The notes beneath the pieces were generated by a model. The model did not search any database and was not told where the DNA came from. It saw nothing but the letters and a program-made list of their open reading frames with translations. A program made the position numbers and the translations under genes. Source: Pleurodeles waltl (taxonomy: Eukaryota; Chordata; Amphibia; Caudata; Salamandridae). Taken from it: a DNA stretch of 64,000 nt. Positions within the stretch are counted from its first letter, which is position 1. Every line of letters starts with the position of its first letter. Positions 30,900-42,448 of the stretch are shown here, piece after piece. Location of the stretch: positions 818,230,317 to 818,294,316 of the forward strand of contig NC_090445.1 of NCBI RefSeq assembly GCF_031143425.1. Direction: 5' to 3'.

Positions 30900-33800
30900 T
30901 GTGAGAAGGTAGCCTCTTTCTAGCCTTGTTACCCCCACTTTTGGCCTGTTTGTGAGTGTATGTCAGGGTGTTTGTCACTGTTTTCACTGTCTCACTGGGA
31001 TCCTGATAGCCAGGCCTCAGTGCTCATAGTGAAAACACTATGGTTTCAGTATGTTTGTTATGTGTCACTGGGATCCTGCTGGTCAGGACCCCAGTGCTCA
31101 TAGGTTTGTGGCCTATATGTAGGTGTCACTGGGACCCTGTCACACAGGGCCCCAGTGCTCATAGGTGTGCATGTATATGTTCCCTGTGTGGTGCCTAACT
31201 GTCTCACTGAGGCTCTGCTAACCAGAACCTCAGTGGTTATGCTCTCTCATTACTTTCAAATTGTCACTAACAGGCTAGTGACCAATTTTACCAATTTACA
31301 TTGGCTTACTGGAACACCCTTATAATTCCCTAGTATATGGTACTGAGGAACCCAGGGTATTGGGGTTCCAGGAGATCCCTATGGGCTGCAGCATTTCTTT
31401 TGCCACCCATAGGGAGCTCTGACAATTCTTACACAGGCCTGCCACTGCAGCCTGAGTGAAATAACGTCCACGTTATTTCACAGCCATTTTACACTGCACT
31501 TAAGTAACTTATAAGTCACCTATATGTCTAACCTTTACCTGGTAAAGGTTGGGTGCAAAGTTACTTAGTGTGAGGGCACCCTGGCACTAGCCAAGGTGCC
31601 CCCACATTGTTCAGAGCCAATTCCCTGAACTTTGTGAGTGCGGGGACACCATTACACGCGTGCACTACATATAGGTCACTACCTATATGTAGCTTCACAA
31701 TGGTAACTCCGAATATGGCCATGTAACATGTCTATGATCATGGAATTGCCCCCTCTATGCCATCCTGGCATTGTTGGTACAATTCCATGATCCCAGTGGT
31801 CTGTAGCACAGACCCTGGTACTGCCAAACTGCCCTTCCTGGGGTTTCACTGCAGCTGCTGCTGCTGCCAACCCCTCAGACAGGCATCTGGCCTCCTGGGG
31901 TCAAGCCAGGCTTGTCCCAGGATGGCAGAACAAAGAACTTCCTCTGAGAGAGGGTGTGACACCCTCTCCCTTTGGAAAATGGTGTGAAGGCAGGGGAGGA
32001 GTAGCCTCCCCCAGCCTCTGGAAATGCTTTGTTGGGCACAGAGGTGCCCAATTCTGCATAAGCCAGTGTACACCGGTTCAGGGACCCCTTAGCCCCTGCT
32101 CTGGCGCGAAACTGGACAAAGGAAAGGGGAGTGACCACTCCCCTGACCTGCACCTCCCCTGGGAGGTGTCCGGAGCTCCTCCAGTGTGCTCCAGACCTCT
32201 GCCATCTTGGAAACAGAGGTGCTGCTGGCACACTGGACTGCTCTGAGTGGCCAGTGCCACCAGGTGACGTCAGAGACTCCTGCTGATAGGCTCCTTCAGG
32301 TGTTAGTAGCCTTTCCTCTCTCCTAGGTAGCCAAACCCTCTTTTCTGGCTATTTAGGGTCTCTGTCTCTGGGGAAACTTTAGATAACGAATGCATGAGCT
32401 CAGCCGAGTTCCTCTGCATCTCCCTCTTCACCTTCTGATAAGGAATCGACCGCTGACCGCGCTGGAAGCCTGCAAACCTGCAACATAGTAGCAAAGACGA
32501 CTACTGCAACTCTGTAACGCTGATCCTGCCGCCTTCTCGACTGTTTTCCTGCTTGTGCATGCTGTGGGGGTAGTCTGCCTCCTCTCTGCACCAGAAGCTC
32601 CGAAGAAATCTCCCGTGGGTCGACGGAATCTTCCCCCTGCAACCGCAGGCACCAAAAAGCTGCATTTCCGGTCCCTTGGGTCTCCTCTCAGCACGACGAG
32701 CGAGGTCCCTCGAATCCAGCGACACCGTCCAAGTGACCCCCACAGTCCAGTGACTCTTCAGCCCAAGTTTGGTGGAGGTAAGTCCTTGCCTCTCCTCGCT
32801 GGGCTGCATTGCTGGGAACCGCGACTTTGCAAGCTACTCCGGCCCCTGTGCACTTCCGGCGGAAATCCTCCGTGCACAGCCAAGCCTGGGTCCACGGCAC
32901 TCTAACCTGCATTGCACGACTTTCTAAGTTGGTCTCCGGCGACGTGGGACTCCTTTGTGCAACTTCGGCAAGCACCGTTTCATGCATCCTCGTAGTGCCT
33001 GTTTCTGGCACTTCTCCGGGTGCTACCTGCTTCAGTGAGGGCTCTTTGTCTTGCTCGACGTCCCCTCTCTCTGCAGGTCTAATTTGCGACCTTCTGGTCC
33101 CTCCTGGGCCCCAGCAGCGTCCAAAAACGCCAAACGCACGATTTGCGTGTAGCAAGGCTTGTTGGCGTCCATCCGGCGGGAAAACACTTCTGCACGACTC
33201 TCCAAGGCGTGGGGGATCCATCCTCCAAAGGGGAAGTCTCTAGCCCTTGTCGTTCCTGCAGTATTCACAGTTCTTCAGCCTAGTAAGAGCTTCTTTGCAC
33301 CAACCGCTGGCATTTCTTGGACATCTGCCCATCTCCGAGCTGCTTGTGACTTTTGGACTTGGTCCCCTTGTTCCACAGGTACCCTCAGACAGGAATCCAT
33401 CGTTGTTGCATTGCTGATTTGTGTTTTCCTTGCATTCTCCCTGTAACACGACTATTTTGTCCTTAGGGGAACTTTAGTGCACTTTGCACTCACTTTTCAG
33501 GGTCTTGGGGAGGGTTATCTTTCTAACTCTCACTATTTTCTAATAGTCCCAGCGACCCTCTACAAGGTCACATAGGTTTGGGGTCCATTCGTGGTTCGCA
33601 TTCCACTTCTGGAGTATATGGTTTGTGTTGCCCCTATCCCTATGTTTCCCCATTGCATCCTATTGTAACTATACATTGTTTGCACTGTTTTCTAAGACTA
33701 TACTGCATATTTTTGCTATTGTGTATATATATCTTGTGTATATTTCCTATCCTCTCACTGAGGGTACACTCTAAGATACTTTGGCATATTGCCATAAAAA

Positions 33801-34045
33801 ATAAAGTACCTTTATTTTTAGTATAACTGTGTATTGTGTTTTCTTATGATATTGTGCATATGACACTAAGTGGTACTGTAGTAGCTTCACACGTCTCCTA
33901 GTTCAGCCTAAGCTGCTCTGCTAAGCTACCATTATCTATCAGCCTAAGCTGCTAGACACCCTATACACTAATAAGGGATAACTGGGCCTGGTGCAAGGTG
34001 CAAGTACCCCTTGGTACTCACTACAAGCCAGTCCAGCCTCCTACA
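30900..34045 (+). repeat. 3' LTR of the Gag-protease element
   Basis: Matches the 5' LTR at a constant offset of 6104 bp with no indels seen. Differences noted: near 31221 (A for T), 31677 (T for C), 32067 (G for C), 32172 (G for A), 32793 (T for A), 32983 (T for C) and 33321 (A for G). All other open frames mirror those in the 5' LTR. Confidence 0.93.
33800..33805 (+). terminator. Polyadenylation signal in 3' LTR
   Basis: AATAAA with a GT-rich downstream element, as in the 5' LTR. Confidence 0.6.
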
Positions 34046-34169
34046 GTCGGTATACCAATTTCCTCTCCCTCTAGGGTATTGGTTTTGAGGACTTTGAAAG
34101 GTTCCTCGGCCGGACATACACCCTCCGAAACGTCCAGCCCTGGCAAAAAGGTTTCTTTTTAAACACTTT

Positions 34170-35197
34170 TTAAAGTGACATTGGCGCTTTATCTAGAGAT
34201 GAGAATGTGGAGCAAAACTTGGCTAACTCCTTAATAAAGGATGAACCAAATAGGAGACCATCTGCAGAAGGTCCTGCTTCAGAAGTGGCCAGGTCTGTTA
34301 ACTTAGGATCAATCCTCATGAGGATTGATTTACGTTGTTCTGAAGAAATTGCGCAATTTGCATTGCCCAAAAGGCACAGGGACCTCTGGGCCCAACCAAT
34401 CAGGACATCTGTGTCCACAGGATCACCCGACTCTTTGGCAAGAAAAGCCATGTCTAGGATTTTTGTCAAGGGGCCTGTGACATCAAGTAATTTATCTTGG
34501 CATATACGGCAAGATCTGTCTAAGACTTTCTTGGGGTCTTTGCCAAACTTTCTCATAAAGGTGACCATCGTAGGGTCAATGTCAGGAGTGTCCGTTACCT
34601 TCTCTTTCACATCCGGTCTAGGACATTCTGTTCTAAGGCGTGACCGGACTTCCTCCTGATATTGTCGTGGACGTATTGCGCCACTTCTGAGGACGGAACC
34701 CAATTGGAGGCTCTAGGATGTATGATTTCCGTTGGGTTTAAATCCAGAACTCTAGGTGTGGATGTTTGTTTCCTAGGTTTTTTACTGGTGACCGGAGCAT
34801 CTGTGTCACTGGAATTGGGGTCAGAATCAGAAGAGGACTGAGAGGATACCACATCCTTTGAGGAGCTACAATTGTGCTCAGCCAAACATTTCTTAAGCAA
34901 TTTATTAAATGCATCTGCATGTAATCCACTAACAGTCTCTTCACTTCCCTCTATTTTTTGGGTTTTGGATTTGCATTTCGAACTTTTCTCATTTAGAGGT
35001 GGTTGTTGTTCATTAAGCCAACCCTGGGACTTGGCATAGTCAAAGAGTTGCCCTGAAAAGGGTCCTAGAGCTCTTACCAGGGCGTCATTTACAGATTGTT
35101 GGACCCTATTGTCAAGGGCTTTTACCAAGTTCACTTCAAGCTGGTTGCCCAGCTCTTCAGGGTAGTACCCTGTTTCATTTTCACTCCACTGAGCCAT
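34170..35197 (-). pseudogene. DIRS 1 gag-like gene
   Basis: The ATG at 35197 begins MAQWSENETGYYPEEL. A Lys/Ser/Asp-rich middle follows, and the first frame ends at 34607. The second frame (34703-34170) continues with RSRLRTECPRPDVKEKV and the block SLCLLGNANCAISSEQRKSIL...MRIDPKLTDLA, which is characteristic of DIRS gag-like proteins; the second DIRS element has the same block at 50440-50560. One frameshift near 34645 separates the halves. Its role would be nucleic acid packaging. It is separated from its polymerase by the LTR element insertion. Confidence 0.8.
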
Positions 35198-35200
35198 CAA

Positions 35201-35794
35201 AAGCTGGGTTAAAGTAAGTTAATGTGTGGATCAAAGGGGGGGAGTGCAATCCCCTGACAGGCAATGAAAGCCCAATTAAAACGTGGAGGGAGCAGTCTGT
35301 GAATGGCACTCTAGGCAGAGCCTCATAGATTATTACAGCCCAAGTTCTTTTTTCCACAAACTGGGCGTCAGGGAGCCAAGAATAGAACTGAATTCAGAGA
35401 TTGGGCTTACTGTTGCCCCGCGCGTCCGCTATCGAGCCGATCCATCAAACTAATGGATATGATGGGATCGGCTTGAAGTGAGCATGCGAAGCGCAAGTGA
35501 TAAAAATAGAAAACTGACTACACGAGACGTGTAGAAAGCTCCCGCTGCACAGAGGCTTATTTCAAATATCGGCAACAATATATCCAACAATAATGTATCA
35601 AAGCGAGTGAAATCGCGTCGCTACCTCAGTAAACACAATAATAAGCACATTAATACAATGAGTACAATGCAATAGAGAAAATAAAATGTCACTTATCTGC
35701 TATAATATGTGTAGAGTACATTAGCGTATCCTAGTCTTATTACTCATTTGGACTTTGTTGGATTAGGAAACATTGATGCACAAACATTTTCACT
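35201..35794. other. DIRS 1 leader and junction to Gypsy remnant
   Basis: No coding signal. A CpG-containing block near 35416-35520 includes a short inverted pair GATCCATCAAAC...TGATGGGATCGG and the palindrome-like CACGAGACGTG. The upstream end of DIRS 1 must lie here but I cannot place it. Confidence 0.4.
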
Positions 35795-36091
35795 TGCCCC
35801 TCCAGCTCCCTTTCTTCCCAGGGCAGGCGAACCAGCAATGAAACGGCCTGATTAGAAGAACTATTTCCTAAATTATATAGCTGCCATTGAAGATGAAAGC
35901 GGGGAAGAATTTTTTTAATGTTAGGAGAAAATGAATTCTGTTACACAGCTTAATACCTGAAGGTCAAAGAGTGTATACATAAATGGAGAAAAAAACAAGA
36001 GCCGCTGACGATCCTGAGGTGTTCAACCATGCACTGGACGATCTGGATGCATATTACCAACCTATTGTTTGCGCTGCTATCAACAGATATA
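35795..36091 (+). pseudogene. Gypsy gag remnant, left part
   Basis: Decayed frames show the usual Gypsy Gag beginning (APFLPRAGEPAM, then NYFLNYIAAIEDE). In another frame near 36003-36091 they show FNHALDDLDAYYQPIV, followed by AAINRY, which breaks off inside a codon at the Harbinger B insertion. The continuation is at 45449. The ATA duplication lies at 36089-36091. Stops and frameshifts make it non-functional. Confidence 0.7.
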
Positions 36092-36413
36092 GGCCCTCAT
36101 TACGAACATGGCGGTCCATTCTGCTACGCCGGCGGTAGAAACCGCCAACAGAGGAGTGGTCCGGACCGCCAAATAATGATCCAAACGAAACACACGCACC
36201 GCGCGAACCACCCACCGCCAGGTGAGGAGTCCTGCTGCCGACTGCAGAGTCTGCCCACAGGCCGTCGGAAAGGCCTAACCTGCCCATCAAATTATGAACC
36301 ACCATTCCTCCGCCAGTTCCGAGGCGGGAACCACCGCCACACAAAGCCAGGTGGAAATTAACCGAATATAAGGAACCACGTACCGGAGTCCCACAGAACG
36401 TGCACCGGCAGCC

Positions 36414-36496
36414 ATGGATAGAGAGCTGCAGATCATGCCAGCCCTGCTCCTTGCCATATACCTACACGACCGAGACTGCCAACGAAGACGACGACG
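36414..36496 (+). CDS. Harbinger B transposase, exon 1
   Basis: ATG at 36414 (MDRELQIMPALLLAIY...), ending in an Arg-rich run at a GTAAGT donor after 36496. It is 83 nt, the same length and phase as exon 1 of copy A, and has no stop. The rest of the gene is damaged. Confidence 0.7.
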
Positions 36497-37004
36497 GTAA
36501 GTACCGCAACCTACGAAACAAGGGAGGAAAGGGCCCAGTTACATACCCACCCACTCCACCCATCAGGCAACGCCCCCCACAACCCTTCCCAGCAGCACAA
36601 GTCATACACCCCACAGCAAGAAGGACGTAACCGCCCAAAGGCAAATGCAACTTGACCCAAGTATAAACAAAAGCCCCACAGCCATAAAAAAATAAACAAA
36701 CACCAGGGTGTAACTGCGTGCAGCCCAAACACAGGCCACACAGAAACTTTAATAAGAAGCTCACTGAGCCAAACCGTGCAAACAGGGCCAATGGCCAGTC
36801 TGTAAATTCCCAATTGTCATGGGCCACAACGGCCCACACCTGACTCCCACAAGTGCTGGGTACTCCACAGAATGAGGCACCATATGGGGATCCAGGCAAC
36901 TCACGGAAGGGGGCCAGGGGGTGGTGGGGGTGGGCTTTTGACTTTCTTGTGGAGGGTGGAGGGGGTGGGGGCTGTTTGGCTCGGTGGAGCTGGATGGCCT
37001 AGGC
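36497..37004. other. Harbinger B intron, no minisatellites
   Basis: The corresponding intron part of copy A holds three tandem arrays; here there is only unique sequence. The open frames on the minus strand (36462-36899) show no motif. Confidence 0.45.
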
Positions 37005-39203
37005 TCAGACCGGGCCTTCTTCTTCTCTGGGGAATGGGCACAGGAATGTCCAGGGTGGACTGGGGGGGCTGTGATGTGGAAGGAGCGGAAAGAGCAAGGA
37101 GGTGGGCACGTTTGGGGACAAGACAGGGTAGGCCAGTGGGTTGGAAGAGGTCAGCACAGGAGAGGAAACGTTTCTTGGGAGCAATTGGGGTGGGCGTGGA
37201 TGAGGGTGTGGGAGTGGGAGTGGAGGCAGAGGGAGTGGATGTATGGGGTGTAGTGGTGCGTGTAGTGGGTGCAGGTTACTGCTCAGTATGCTGTAGTGTA
37301 GTGGATGTCTGATGGGTGGGTGTCTTGGTGCGTTTGTGTGTCTTGGGAGGTGGGGGGTGGACACAGTGGGAGAAGACAGACAGCTAGTGTGGATGTATGT
37401 TGTGTGGGTGTCTGCAAGTCTGGTGAGTGTGCTGCATGTGTCAACTACAGTGGAGGTGGTGAGTGCAGGTGTGGTGTATGGGGTGCATGAATGGCTGTCT
37501 GCGATTGTGGTGAGTGCAGGAAGGGGAGCAGTAACAGTGAGTGAAGGTGCAGTGCATGAGGGTGTGGATGTAGAGGGCACCGACAGGGAGGCGGAAGAGG
37601 TGGGCACAGTGGGGGAAGTGGACGTTGTGTGTGCAGGCGTCTGTTGGCTGTGTGAATGCTCGTGGTGTGAGGTGTGGTGCTTGTGTTTTGAAGTGTGCTT
37701 CTTGTGTGTTGATGTGCCTGTCAGCGGGTCTGATTGTGTGCTTTGGACGGGTGAAGGGATGGGGTGCTGGAAGGGGTAGAAGAGGTTGGAGGGGGGGGCA
37801 GAATGTCCTGGGAAACTCCTCTGACATTGGCGATGGTTGTCTGCCCCGCAGAGATGGTTCTCAGGAGGTAAATAGCCTCCTCTGTGAGTGCAGCAGGGCT
37901 GACTGGGGCAGGGGAGGAGGTGCCTGGGGCGAAGGAGACGGCCACCTTTCTGGGTGGGCGGGCACGGGGAACTCGGTGGGGAGCAGAAGAGAGGGCGGTG
38001 ATGGTATGGGGGTGGCAGAAGATCTCACGATAGTGGTGTGTGCACTAGGGTCCGCCACTGCCGGGGAACCCCCAGCGGAGGAGGTCTCAGAGTCACTACC
38101 TCCTGTGGTAGTAGCCTCCCCGTGTAAGTCCCCTCGCCCTCCCACCCACTGGTTCCCTGGGCGTCCGTTGTCTCTGCCTCGGAGGATCTGTGGGCTGCTG
38201 CCTCCCCACTTGCCGGTGCCTCAGCTCCCTCGCCTGATGTTGATGCTGTACCAAACCAACACAAGAGAACAGGGATGGGGAGACAAAACAGGAGAGACAC
38301 TTGTAAATAGCTGAATGCAGATACAGAATGGCCAGACATACACCCACCCAGCAAACACACCCAACAAGAAGTAGTCAGGGGTATGCCCATGGTCATGCCC
38401 CTGACTACTGACCAGAACACTGCTCTACACCCATCCTCTGAATTACTTTTGGAGCTGAGATAGGTGAAACCTGACAGGGACACCTCTACACCCTTTGGGG
38501 AACATACAGTATTTGGACACCAGTCAAATTCCCTGCTCTGAGCAGCATGTGCCCTATTGCACACCCAGACATCCTTCCAGACTGAAGTATGGTCAATGAG
38601 TACTCACCCCCTTGTGACTGCTGTGCAGCCTTCAAGTGCCCATCCAGATCTGGGTACGCCACCGCCAGTATCCTTCGCATGAGGGGAGACAGTGCCCAGC
38701 GGGTACCCCTTCCACGTTGGGAGGACTTCCCCAGCTGAGCCTTACTGATCTTTCGCGCCGCAGGTCCTCCCACCTCTTTCAACAGTGGGTGCTCCCCCGG
38801 TTGTAGACCCCCAGGGTCTGCACCTCCTTGGCGATGGCATGCCAATGTGCCCTCTTCTGGTGGGCGCTGACCTAGAAGGGCGACACAGAAATGGAAAACA
38901 GACGTCAGGCACATGCACGATAGGAACAGCTGGAAAATTGTCCAACATGTGACGGACAGTACTCTGACATACAGGACAGTTGCATGCAGCATTCCATGCA
39001 CCATGGCCCATGCAGGCTCAGAGGAGTACACATATGTCCAATCCACACCATCCATTACACACACAGTGCCCTCAAAACCCAGACTCACATGTACCTCTGG
39101 CCGTCCGTAGAGTTTGCCGTACAGGGGCAGGACCCCGTCCACTAGCTTCTCCAGTTCTTCCTGGTGAAGGCCGGGGCCCTTTCACCTGCACCACATGGCA
39201 CAT
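37005..39203 (-). pseudogene. Harbinger B intron-nested Myb-like gene, decayed
   Basis: Equivalent exons can be placed: exon 1 at about 39089-39203 (ELEKLVDGVLPLYGKLYG), exon 2 at about 38608-38871 (VSAHQKRAHWHAIAKEV; QRGRGTRWALSPLMRRIL), and exon 3 below about 38245 (SFAPGTSSPAPVSPAALTEE, then Ser/Thr/Pro-rich sequence to 37005). Exon 1 has a one-base loss and exon 2 an in-frame TGA plus a shift. The shared exon structure with copy A shows this second Myb gene is an old, stable part of the family, not an accident of copy A. Confidence 0.65.
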
Positions 39204-39739
39204 CCATAGCCAGAGGCAGGCCACAGCAGTACACAGAGTTGAGTACCTCTCTGCATGAGTTCAGGGAGTCAAGTGATCAAACGGTGACGAACGCGCGTAC
39301 GTTCCGCGGCGGTATGCACCATCCCTGCCGGCGGAAATCATGATACGCCAGGGTTCCCCATTGGCATCCATTTTAGCCAATGAGGGTGCGAACAGTGGTC
39401 AACACCGCCTTACGCTGTGACGTAACCGCTAGCGGTATGAGGTCAATTCCACAACAAAGGGGCAGATCTACAGTGGGCAGACATTTTGCAAACACCTACG
39501 CATCTTGAATTTCCTACTACTCACAATGCAGGGCCTACTAGCCACATGAAGCACCTAGGCCTCTATCCATTCCGTATAGTAGCACACATAAATTACTCTG
39601 TTTCCTCCCAGGGATGTACATATATATCTGTCAGGTAGCAGTTACTGTAGAGACACCACAATGAACAATGCAGTGCAGAAATGTTGAGAAGTGTGCCTAT
39701 GTATGTATCTACATCACTCCTTTTTGTAACCCCTCGTAG

Positions 39740-39760
39740 GTATCCGACCCTTGTGGTGAG
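39740..39760 (+). pseudogene. Start of Harbinger B catalytic exon, cut by the solo LTR
   Basis: The acceptor TCGTAG at 39739 matches the acceptor at 15080 in copy A. Only 21 bp of exon remain before the LTR; the last five, GTGAG, are the target duplication repeated at 42449-42453. Confidence 0.7.
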
Positions 39761-40973
39761 TGTAAGGAAATGCCTCCTTGGCATGGTTGCCCCCTGACTT
39801 TTTGCCTTTGCTGATGCTATGTTTACAATTGAAAGTGTGCTGAGGCCTGCTAACCAGGCCCCAGCACCAGTGTTCTTTCCCTAACCTGTACTTTTGTATC
39901 CACAATTGGCAGACCCTGGCATCCAGATAAGTCCCTTGTAACTGGTACTTCTAGTACCAAGGGCCCTGATGCCAAGGAAGGTCTTTAAGGGCTGCAGCAG
40001 GTCTTATGCCACCCTGGAGACCTCTCACTCAGCACAGACACACTGCTTGCCAGCTTGTGTGTGCTAGTGAGGACAAAACGAGTAAGTCGACATGGCACTC
40101 CCCTCAGGGTGCCCTGCCAGCCTCTCACTGCCTATGCAGTATAGGTAAGACACCCCTCTAGCAGGCCTTACAGCCCTAAGGCAGGGTGCACTATACCATA
40201 GGTGAGGGTACCAGTGCATGAGCATGGTGCCCCTACAGTGTCTAAACAAAACCTTAGACATTGTAAGTGCAGGGTAGCCATAAGAGTATATGGTCTGGGA
40301 GTCTGTCAAACACGAACTCCACAGCACCATAATGGCTACACTGAAAACTGGGAAGTTTGGTATCAAACTTCTCAGCACAATAAATGCACACTGATGCCAG
40401 TGTACATTTTATTGCAAAATACACCCCAGAGGGCACCTTAGAGGTGCCCCCTGAAACTTAACCGACTGTCTGTGTAGGCTGACTAGTTCCAGCCGCCTGC
40501 CACACCAGAGACATGTTGCTGGCCCCATGGGGAGAGTGCCTTTGTCACTCTGAGGCCAGTAACAAAGCCTGCACTGGGTGGAGATGCTAACACCTCCCCC
40601 AGGCAGGAGCTGTGACACCTGGCGGTGAGCCTCAAAGGCTCACCCCTTTGTCACAGCCCAGCAGGGCACTCCAGCTTAGTGGAGTTGCCCGCCCCCTCCG
40701 GCCACGGCCCCCACTTTTGGCGGCAAGGCTGGAGGGACCAAAGAAAGCAACAAGGAGGAGTCACTGGCCAGTCAGGACAGCCCCTAAGGTGTCCTGAGCT
40801 GAGGTGACTCTAACTTTTAGAAATCCTCCATCTTGCAGATGGAGGATTCCCCCAGTAGGGTTAGGATTGTGACCCCCTCCCCTTGGGAGGAGGCACAAAG
40901 AGGGTGTACCCACCCTCAGGGCTAGTAGCCATTGGCTACTAACCCCCCAGACCTAAACACGCCCTTAAATTTA

Positions 40974-40984
40974 GTATTTAAGGG
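40974..40984 (+). promoter_or_regulatory. TATA-like box in solo LTR
   Basis: GTATTTAAGGG, about 45 bp after an ATTGG (CCAAT-type) motif at 40931, in the position expected for the LTR promoter. Compare CTATTTAGGG at 26245. Confidence 0.35.
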
Positions 40985-42180
40985 CTACCCTGAACCCTAG
41001 AAAATTAGATTCCTGCAACAACAAGAAGAAGGACTGCCCAGCTGAAAACCCCTGCAGAGGAAGACCAGAAGACACCAACTGCCTTGGCTCCAGAAACTCA
41101 CCGGCCTGTCTCCTGCCTTCCAAAGAACTCTGCTCCAGCGACGCTTTCCAAAGGGACCAGCGACCTCTGAATCCTCTGAGGACTGCCCTGCTTCGAAAAA
41201 GACCAGAAACTCCCGAGGACAGCGGACCTGCTCCAAAAAGACTGCAACTTTGTTTCAAGGAGCAGCTTTAAAGACCCTGCAATCTCCCCGCAAGAAGCGT
41301 GAGACGTGCAACACTGCACCCGGCGACCCCGACTCGGCTGGTGGAGAACCAACACCTCAGGGAGGACCCCCGGACTACTCTACGATTGTGAGTACCAAAA
41401 CCTGTCCCCCCTGAGCCCCCACAGCGCCGCCTGCAGAGGGAATCCCGAGGCTTCCCCTGACCGCGACTCTCTGAAACCTAAGTCCCGACGCCTGGAAAAG
41501 ACCCTGCACCCGCAGCCCCCAGGACCTGACGGACCGGACTTTCACTGGAGAAGTGACCCCCAGGAGTCCCTCTCCCTTGCCCAAGTGGAGGTTTCCCCGA
41601 GGAAGCCCCCCCTTGCCTGCCTGCAGCGCTGAAGAGATCCGTTGATCTCTCATAGACTAACATTGCAAACCCGACGCTTGTTTCTACACTGCACCCGGCC
41701 GCCCCCGCGCTGCTGAGGGTGAAATTTCTGTGTGGGCTTGTGTCCCCCCCCGGTGCCCTACAAAACCCCCCTGGTCTGCCCTCCGAAGACGCGGGTACTT
41801 ACCTGCAAGCAGACCGGAACCGGGGCACCCCCTTCTCTCCATTCTAGCCTATGTGTTTTGGGCACCACTTTGAACTCTGCACCTGACCGGCCCTGAGCTG
41901 CGGGTGTGGTGACTTTGGGGTTGCTCTGAACCCCCAACGGTGGGCTACCTTGGGCCAAGAACTGAACCCTGTAAGTGTCTTACTTACCTGGTAAAACTAA
42001 CAAAAACTTACCTCCCCCAGGAACTGTGAAAATTGCACTGTGTCCACTTTTGAAATAGCTATTTGTGAATAACTTGAAAAGTATACATGCAATTGAAATG
42101 ATTCAAAGTTCCTAATGTACTTACCTGCAATACCTTTCAAACAAGATATTACATGTTAAATTTGAACCTGTGGTTCTTAA

Positions 42181-42186
42181 AATAAA
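42181..42186 (+). terminator. Polyadenylation signal in solo LTR
   Basis: AATAAA followed about 50 bp later by GAGTGTGTGTACC, a GT-rich element, near the LTR end. Confidence 0.5.
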
Positions 42187-42448
42187 CTAAGAAAAGATAT
42201 TTTTCTATAACAAAACCTATTGGCTGGATTTGTCTCTGAGTGTGTGTACCTCATTTATTGTCTATGTGTATGTACAACAAATGCTTAACACTACTCCTTG
42301 GATAAGCCTACTGCTCGACCACACTACCACAAAATAGAGCATTAGTATTATCTATTTTTACCACTATTTTACCTCTAAGGGGAACCCTTGGACTCTGTGC
42401 ATGCTATTCCTTACTTTGAAATAGCACATACAGAGCCAACTTCCTACA

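Larger units (their letters stand above)
24796..34045 (+). mobile_element. Young Gag-protease-only LTR retrotransposon (9250 bp)
   Basis: Two 3146-bp LTRs (24796-27941 and 30900-34045) begin TGTGAGAAGG, end CCTCCTACA and differ at about seven positions (about 99.8% identical). The target duplication is GTCGG at 24791-24795 and 34046-34050. The 2958-bp interior holds a single 885-codon Gag-protease gene and no reverse transcriptase, RNase H or integrase. It must be mobilised in trans by a related element. The near-identical LTRs and intact frame show recent insertion. Confidence 0.93.
21414..35197 (-). mobile_element. DIRS-like retrotransposon 1, split by a younger LTR element
   Basis: On the minus strand the order is gag-like frame (35197-34170), reverse transcriptase and RNase H (24795-22904), tyrosine recombinase (22889-22107), then terminal repeats. 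This is the DIRS1-type layout: no integrase or protease, with recombinase-based integration. The 9250-bp LTR element at 24796-34045 lies between gag and reverse transcriptase and is flanked by GTCGG on both sides, showing it landed in a pre-existing DIRS copy. Several frameshifts and nonsense codons make this copy inactive. The right (5') end beyond 35197 was not located. Confidence 0.85.
39761..42448 (+). mobile_element. Solo LTR (2688 bp) inserted in Harbinger B transposase
   Basis: Begins TGTAAGGAAATGCC, ends CAACTTCCTACA, and is flanked by GTGAG on both sides (39756-39760 and 42449-42453). No internal region, so it arose by LTR-LTR recombination. It shares first and last bases and overall plan with the LTRs at 24796 and 30900, and its first 800 bp match 1-795 inverted. 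Features inside: a perfect 11-bp-stem hairpin (40822-40848), a TATA-like box near 40974, and AATAAA at 42181. The open frames inside are not genes. Confidence 0.92.

Noticed and set aside
40602..41650. Open frames of 60-108 codons in the solo LTR
   Set aside because: Same reasoning: both strands open in a GC-rich leader region, no domains.
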